Positions 59,735 to 64,000 of a DNA stretch of 64,000 bases are shown here, in pieces; the stretch's first letter is position 1; each line of letters begins with the position of its first letter. The notes under the pieces are model-generated. The model was not told the origin of the DNA, made no database searches, and was given only the letters and a program-made list of their open reading frames with translations. Location: NCBI RefSeq assembly GCF_003533305.1, contig NZ_DOEH01000023.1, forward strand, positions 288,310 through 352,309, written 5' to 3'. The position numbers and the translations under genes were made by a program. Source of the DNA: Providencia sp. GTDB lineage: Bacteria; Pseudomonadota; Gammaproteobacteria; Enterobacterales; Enterobacteriaceae.

Positions 59735-60676
59735 ATGATTGAAATGAAATATGCCATTAATGTTTCTGTTAAAAATAATAACGCACCTGCAGATGGTGAA
59801 AGTTTTAATAGTGTTAGTGTGATTTGTTTGGATAATAGGGACTTCAAACCCGTTGCAGGTTTGGAAGTTATTCTTAGCGCATTAAGTATTGGAGGAACGG
59901 CTTTTTTTAAAGAAACTGACACTACAGTGTATCCTGCAATTACTAATAGTATAGGCCTAGTAACCGCCGATATCGCGGATACAGTCGCAGAGAACATCGT
60001 CATTAAATGTCATGTTAAATCTGACCCTATTAGTCAGCACACCGCTGCATTAACATTCCGTAAGCCAACAAAAACGTTTGAAATCACCAGAGCAGCAAAT
60101 CTTAACCGAACTTTCTTATATGGTGAGCCTACAGTATCTTGGGCAGGTGCAGAGTTTACTCTCTATACAGACGGTGGTAGTGGCGATATCGAATGGTCGA
60201 CAAATAATATTACTTCTGAAGTAACTATTCGCCCTAATGCTAATCAATCGGCATCGATTATGATAAATGCAGATCCTGGGAAAAATATTCGCATTATAGC
60301 GAAAGATAGGGTTACTGGTGAGTCAGATGCTTATTCATTCTACCTTCATTCATTTATTCAGTCAGATCGTCAAAAGCATACTTTTTCAGAGGCTAAGGAA
60401 AAATTTGGCGACTATCTGTTACCTGTGAGTACTTATGAAAACGTATTTTCACAATGGGGTAACCTCATGGTTTATTACATTTGGTCAACAGCTGTTGATG
60501 ACACCTATTGGACTAGAGAGTTAATTCCTAATAGTAAGCAGGCCGGTGAAAACGTAACTGATGAAGTTGAATCTCGTAACTTTGAACGTGTTATTGTTTT
60601 TGATGTTAAAACGGGTGTTAAATCAATAGCCAATACTTTATTTAATAAAAAGTATTTCATGTATGCTATTAATTAA
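59735..60676 (+). CDS. Leaderless invasin-like Ig/lectin-fold protein A
   Basis: 313 residues, first of three tandem paralogues. Big_1 domain (1-110: NNAPADGESFNSVSV), a second Ig-like domain (GGSGDIEWSTNN), then an invasin/intimin-like C-type-lectin-fold end: FGDYLLPVSTYENVFSQWGN, WSTAVDDTYWT and YFMYAIN. The translocator barrel and signal peptide of true invasins are missing, as are the usual lectin-domain cysteines. AGGAG precedes the ATG. Confidence 0.72.
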   Translation: MIEMKYAINVSVKNNNAPADGESFNSVSVICLDNRDFKPVAGLEVILSALSIGGTAFFKETDTTVYPAITNSIGLVTADIADTVAENIVIKCHVKSDPISQHTAALTFRKPTKTFEITRAANLNRTFLYGEPTVSWAGAEFTLYTDGGSGDIEWSTNNITSEVTIRPNANQSASIMINADPGKNIRIIAKDRVTGESDAYSFYLHSFIQSDRQKHTFSEAKEKFGDYLLPVSTYENVFSQWGNLMVYYIWSTAVDDTYWTRELIPNSKQAGENVTDEVESRNFERVIVFDVKTGVKSIANTLFNKKYFMYAIN

Positions 60677-60894
60677 TTATTTCCACTTCAGATGGCAGGT
60701 GAGCTCAGGAATAAGACATTATTTTCTCTATATTATTGAAAATGATCCAACTGGTTTTTTATCTGTGGCTGAGCTTTCTATATATTAGCGAACGTTTATT
60801 TTACTGGGGATATTATTTATATAACTAGTTGTACAACATATTCGTTAATAATGATTTTTTATTGTTAGTCTGCTCAATAATATGGGGTAATTAT

Positions 60895-61845
60895 ATGGCT
60901 GATAATCAGTATTTAGTAAATATAAATGTGGTCAATAATAATGCTCAAGCTGACGGTAAGAGCTTTAATCAAGTAAAAGTAATTTGTATGGATTCAATTG
61001 ATCTTCGACCCGCAGTTGGCTTAGAAGTCGTTTTTACTGCGATCAGTGTACGTGGAACCGCTTTTTTTCGGGAAAACAATGCTGCAGTATACCCCAGTGT
61101 GACTGATGGTATTGGTGTTGCTTCTGCAAATATCGGGGATACTATTGCTGAAGATATTGTGCTCAAATGCCATGTTAAATCGGATAATACCAGTCAAAGT
61201 TCTGTGTCACTGACCTTCAGAGCAGCAACGGGTAAATTTGAAATTACGAATGCATCTAATATTAATGCGACTTTCTCTCCTGGTGAACCAACCATTGCAT
61301 GGGGAGGTGCTGAGTTTGTTATTGATACTCAAGGGGGGTCTGGGGATGTTGAGTGGTCGATCAATAATATCGTTTCTGAAATCACCATCCGAGAAGGAGC
61401 TCAGCAGAATGCATATGTCATCATTGGAGAGGACCCAAGAAAAGAAGTTCGCATCACGGCAAGAGATAGAGTGACTGGTGAATCTGATATGTATACTTTT
61501 TATCTGCGTTACTTTATTCGTTCAGATCGACAGAAACATAAATATTCGGACGCTGTGGCGAGTTTCGGTAGTTATATGCTGCCGGTGGCAGTTTATGATC
61601 AGCTTTATTCTCAATGGCGTAATCTTGCCATGTACTTTATATGGTCGACTGCTATTGATGAAACCTATTGGACTAAGGATTTGGGGGTCTTTAATTTCAA
61701 TAGTATCGATGGAGTACCATTGATAGAAGGCGATAAAACTCCTCGCGCTTCATCACGTATTGTTTTTGATGTTAGAACAGGCACTAAATCAAGTAGCTCA
61801 ACTTCCAGTAAATATAAAAAATATTTTATGTATTCCCTGCCTTAA
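60895..61845 (+). CDS. Leaderless invasin-like Ig/lectin-fold protein B
   Basis: 316 residues from ATG 60895 (MADNQYLVN), with GGGG upstream. An in-frame start at 60829 would add a hydrophobic stretch (FLLLVCSIIWG) but has no SD. Same three-domain plan as protein A, with NNAQADGKSFNQVKVICMD, GGSGDVEWSINN and LPVAVYDQLYSQWRNLAMYF. If the longer start were used it could give a signal-like N-terminus. Confidence 0.72.
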   Translation: MADNQYLVNINVVNNNAQADGKSFNQVKVICMDSIDLRPAVGLEVVFTAISVRGTAFFRENNAAVYPSVTDGIGVASANIGDTIAEDIVLKCHVKSDNTSQSSVSLTFRAATGKFEITNASNINATFSPGEPTIAWGGAEFVIDTQGGSGDVEWSINNIVSEITIREGAQQNAYVIIGEDPRKEVRITARDRVTGESDMYTFYLRYFIRSDRQKHKYSDAVASFGSYMLPVAVYDQLYSQWRNLAMYFIWSTAIDETYWTKDLGVFNFNSIDGVPLIEGDKTPRASSRIVFDVRTGTKSSSSTSSKYKKYFMYSLP

Positions 61846-61968
61846 TTTTTCAGGATGTGAATTTTATTAGTTTATTTCAGGAAATGTTGTTATTTCACAT
61901 TTCCTTTTTATTAACTTAAACTTTTTTGATTAAATTGTGATTCATCAATTTTATAATAAGGTGAAATA

Positions 61969-62922
61969 ATGTCTCTTAATAATTATATAATAAATTTATC
62001 TGTCGAATTTAATAATGCGCCGGCTGATGGGATAAATTCTAATGTTGTTAATGTCATTTGCATGAATTCAATAGATAATTCGCCTGCTATTGGGGTTGAT
62101 ATTGTATTCAGTACGTTCAGTATTAAGAACTCAGCTTTTATTAGTGAGTCTGGTAGCTCGGTATATTCAACAGTGACAGATATTACAGGTAAAGCATCGG
62201 CAAATATTTGCGATACCCTTGTTGAAGATGTGCTTGCGCGTTGTCATATAAAGTCTGATTTCACTAATCAAGATACTGTATTATTAACCTTTCGTAAGGT
62301 AACTGAGAAATTTGCAATCACTAATGCTAGCAATATTAATCGTACTTTTTTAGCAGGAGAACCCACGATTGCTTGGAGTGGTGCTGAGTTTACCTTGTAT
62401 ACTAAAGGGGGTTCTGGTGATGTTGAATGGTCATTTGAACAAAATACTCCGGCTGTTACCCTTCGTCCTGGAGCCAAAGGGGTTGCTTATATATTAATTA
62501 AAAATGACCCTAGTAAAGAAGTCCGCATTATAGCGAAAGATAAACTCACCGGTGAGATTGATAGCTATTTCTTTTATTTAAGTAATTTTGTTCGTTCAGA
62601 TAGGCAGAAGCATACTTTTTTTATGGCTAATGTAGGCTTGGGTAAGTTTATGTTGCCTGTGGTTGTTTATCAGCAGATATTTTCCCAATGGGGCGATCTT
62701 ACGTATTACTTCATTTGGTCGGAAGCAGTTGATACTCCTTATTGGACAAATGAAGAAGCTCGAGTATTAGTTGAAAAAGAGGGGATGGGAACCGATAACT
62801 TTACTACTGAACATGTTGTATTTGATGTTAGAACGGGTGTTACATCAACCAGTCCTGATGGCACAACGTATGAGAAATATTTTATGCATAATCTTTCATT
62901 TAAACCAAGTGAGTTGGAATAG
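61969..62922 (+). CDS. Leaderless invasin-like Ig/lectin-fold protein C
   Basis: 317 residues, third paralogue, with AAGGTG upstream. Same plan: NNAPADGINSNVVNVICMN, GGSGDVEWSFEQN, LPVVVYQQIFSQWGDLTYYF and WSEAVDTPYWT. The three copies differ most in the loops just after YWT, where a binding surface would be expected to vary. Confidence 0.72.
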   Translation: MSLNNYIINLSVEFNNAPADGINSNVVNVICMNSIDNSPAIGVDIVFSTFSIKNSAFISESGSSVYSTVTDITGKASANICDTLVEDVLARCHIKSDFTNQDTVLLTFRKVTEKFAITNASNINRTFLAGEPTIAWSGAEFTLYTKGGSGDVEWSFEQNTPAVTLRPGAKGVAYILIKNDPSKEVRIIAKDKLTGEIDSYFFYLSNFVRSDRQKHTFFMANVGLGKFMLPVVVYQQIFSQWGDLTYYFIWSEAVDTPYWTNEEARVLVEKEGMGTDNFTTEHVVFDVRTGVTSTSPDGTTYEKYFMHNLSFKPSELE

Positions 62923-62997
62923 TAAATACAATCAAGATAATTATTTTTATTTCATCATTTTACTTTTTTGTAGTTTTTATTTGAGTTATTAAGCCAA

Positions 62998-63139
62998 GTA
63001 CGTGAAATGGTGTGGTTTTGGCAACAAGATTATAACCAAAGCCGAACGCACGAAAGCTTAAATCACCTCCCACCATAGGCATATCGTAAACAGTTAGAAA
63101 ACTCTAAGTTGAAGTGTTTCAATTAATGGGGAGTGGACA
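62998..63139 (+). pseudogene. IS3-type transposase remnant B
   Basis: The frame VREMVWFWQQDYNQSRTHES and then LNHLPP, stop (TAG 63075-63077), AYRKQLENSKLKCFN is the C-terminus of an IS3-family transposase. It ends before GGGGAGTGGACA (63128-63139), the likely insertion-sequence end. Same orientation and lineage as remnant A. The rest of 62923-63671 is AT-rich with nothing recognisable. Confidence 0.82.
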
Positions 63140-63671
63140 GCTCAGCGGCAGGAAATAGATTTAGTTCATAACTAGATGAGAATTATATTTATTTTCATTA
63201 GACTCCTTGAGTTGAATTGTTATTAACCTTATTTTAAATGATAGGCTACTATTTTTTTACTCTAATTAAGGGTGGTGGGTAGTTTATTGTTTTTAATTTT
63301 GGTTTGTAAATAATTATTTATGTTAACTGTGATAGTGTAGCTTCATTTGAAAACTATAATATCATTTTTTATTTATATCTATTGTGATCGTTAAATATTC
63401 AAATACAATAATAACTAATGTGAAATGAGTAAATATTGTATTTTTGATTAATATAATATTAGTTTGAATTATCGCTTTAAAATTATTTATAAATCATATT
63501 CTTTGCAAGAATATGAAGGGAGATGAGGTTTTTTAAAATTATAAAAGGTGACCGTTGCACTTTAATTAATTAAGGTATTCCTTATATTTTTCTAATTTTA
63601 TCTTTGTCATAATTTAATCTGAAATATAATGAAGTTTTTATTAATTAATAACATAAAGGTTAAATTCTTAC

Positions 63672-64000
63672 ATGAAAAAAAGAAAGGATACAGTGTATTA
63701 TATCAGTCAATTAGTTGGTAAATGTCTACAAGAGTACCGGCTAGAGACAGGAATGAGTGGTGAGGAAATCGCCAAAAAATTGGGTGTCAGTCAGCAACAA
63801 TTATCTCGCTATGAAAGGGGTGAGAATGCATTAACTGTTGATGTTTTATTTAAATTCATTTTAATATTAGGTATTAATTTTCCAGAGTTTTATCAAAGAC
63901 TATTTTATATAATTGGACAGCATCCTAAGCTTTCTCGCTATATATCTGATTTAAACGGTTTTGGTTGGGAGTTAGATGATTTAAAGTATTATTATACATC
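63672..64000 (+). CDS. MrpJ-like XRE-family regulator (partial, runs off window)
   Basis: The first 109 codons are seen. The helix-turn-helix reads GEEIAKKLGVSQQQLSRYER, then GENALTVDVLF, an XRE/Cro fold. Small HTH proteins of this type (MrpJ) accompany fimbrial operons in Proteus and Providencia and repress motility. SD AAAGG is 14 bp upstream of the ATG. Its own target operon probably lies beyond the window. Confidence 0.75.
   Translation, partial: MKKRKDTVYYISQLVGKCLQEYRLETGMSGEEIAKKLGVSQQQLSRYERGENALTVDVLFKFILILGINFPEFYQRLFYIIGQHPKLSRYISDLNGFGWELDDLKYYYT

Overview
The window looks like chromosome of an enteric gammaproteobacterium of the Morganellaceae, most likely Providencia or a near relative. 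The basis is low GC, a kch-ccmA-ccmB block, dmsABCD, CS1-type pili, an MrpJ-like regulator and large two-partner-secretion proteins. This assignment is inference from gene content; no rRNA or tRNA marker is present.

Layout. (1) 145-2630: Kch potassium channel, then ccmA and ccmB; ccmC does not follow. (2) 3085-17500: a contact-dependent inhibition (CDI) locus with the TpsB transporter, a 3898-residue CdiA-like exoprotein ending in a PD-(D/E)XK-like nuclease tip after a VENN motif, and a small immunity gene. Debris follows: a SymE-type pseudogene with one nonsense codon and a 312-bp copied piece of cdiA. (3) 17628-24602: a TauE/SafE transporter, a LacI-family regulator, and a convergent ribose-type ABC transporter operon headed by a zinc polyol dehydrogenase. 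Two perfect palindromes ahead of that operon are probable LacI-family operators. (4) 25643-30292: dmsABC plus the DmsD chaperone, for anaerobic S- or N-oxide respiration. (5) 31574-47227: an orphan secreted TpsA protein, then a same-strand run that looks like a dedicated fatty-acid/polyketide synthase: AcpS, ketoreductase, dehydratase, ACP, a GcvT-like protein, a fused KS-chain-length-factor, two degenerate KS-like proteins, and a malonyl transacylase. An FtsX-type permease, an ABC ATPase that has lost its nucleotide-binding motifs, and two unknown envelope proteins sit among them. (6) 47364-63139: a CS1-type pilus operon with a PapI/FaeA-like regulator, followed by six proteins built of Ig-like, RCC1-like and C-type-lectin-like modules without signal peptides. 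This stretch is bracketed by two same-orientation remnants of one IS3-type transposase. (7) From 63672: an MrpJ-like regulator that runs off the window.

How it works together. Most of the window serves cell-surface and contact functions (CDI, orphan TpsA, pili, Ig-like proteins) beside two ordinary metabolic units. The best candidates for something undescribed are the synthase/export cluster at 34193-47227 and the leaderless invasin-like cassette at 54311-62922. The synthase has ketoreductase and dehydratase but no enoyl reductase, so its product is probably an unsaturated or hydroxylated acyl chain; the product cannot be read from sequence. A -1 frameshift at a T7 run (41177-41183) splits the third ketosynthase gene. 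The restored frame ends exactly on the next start codon, which says the frame was, or still is, used.
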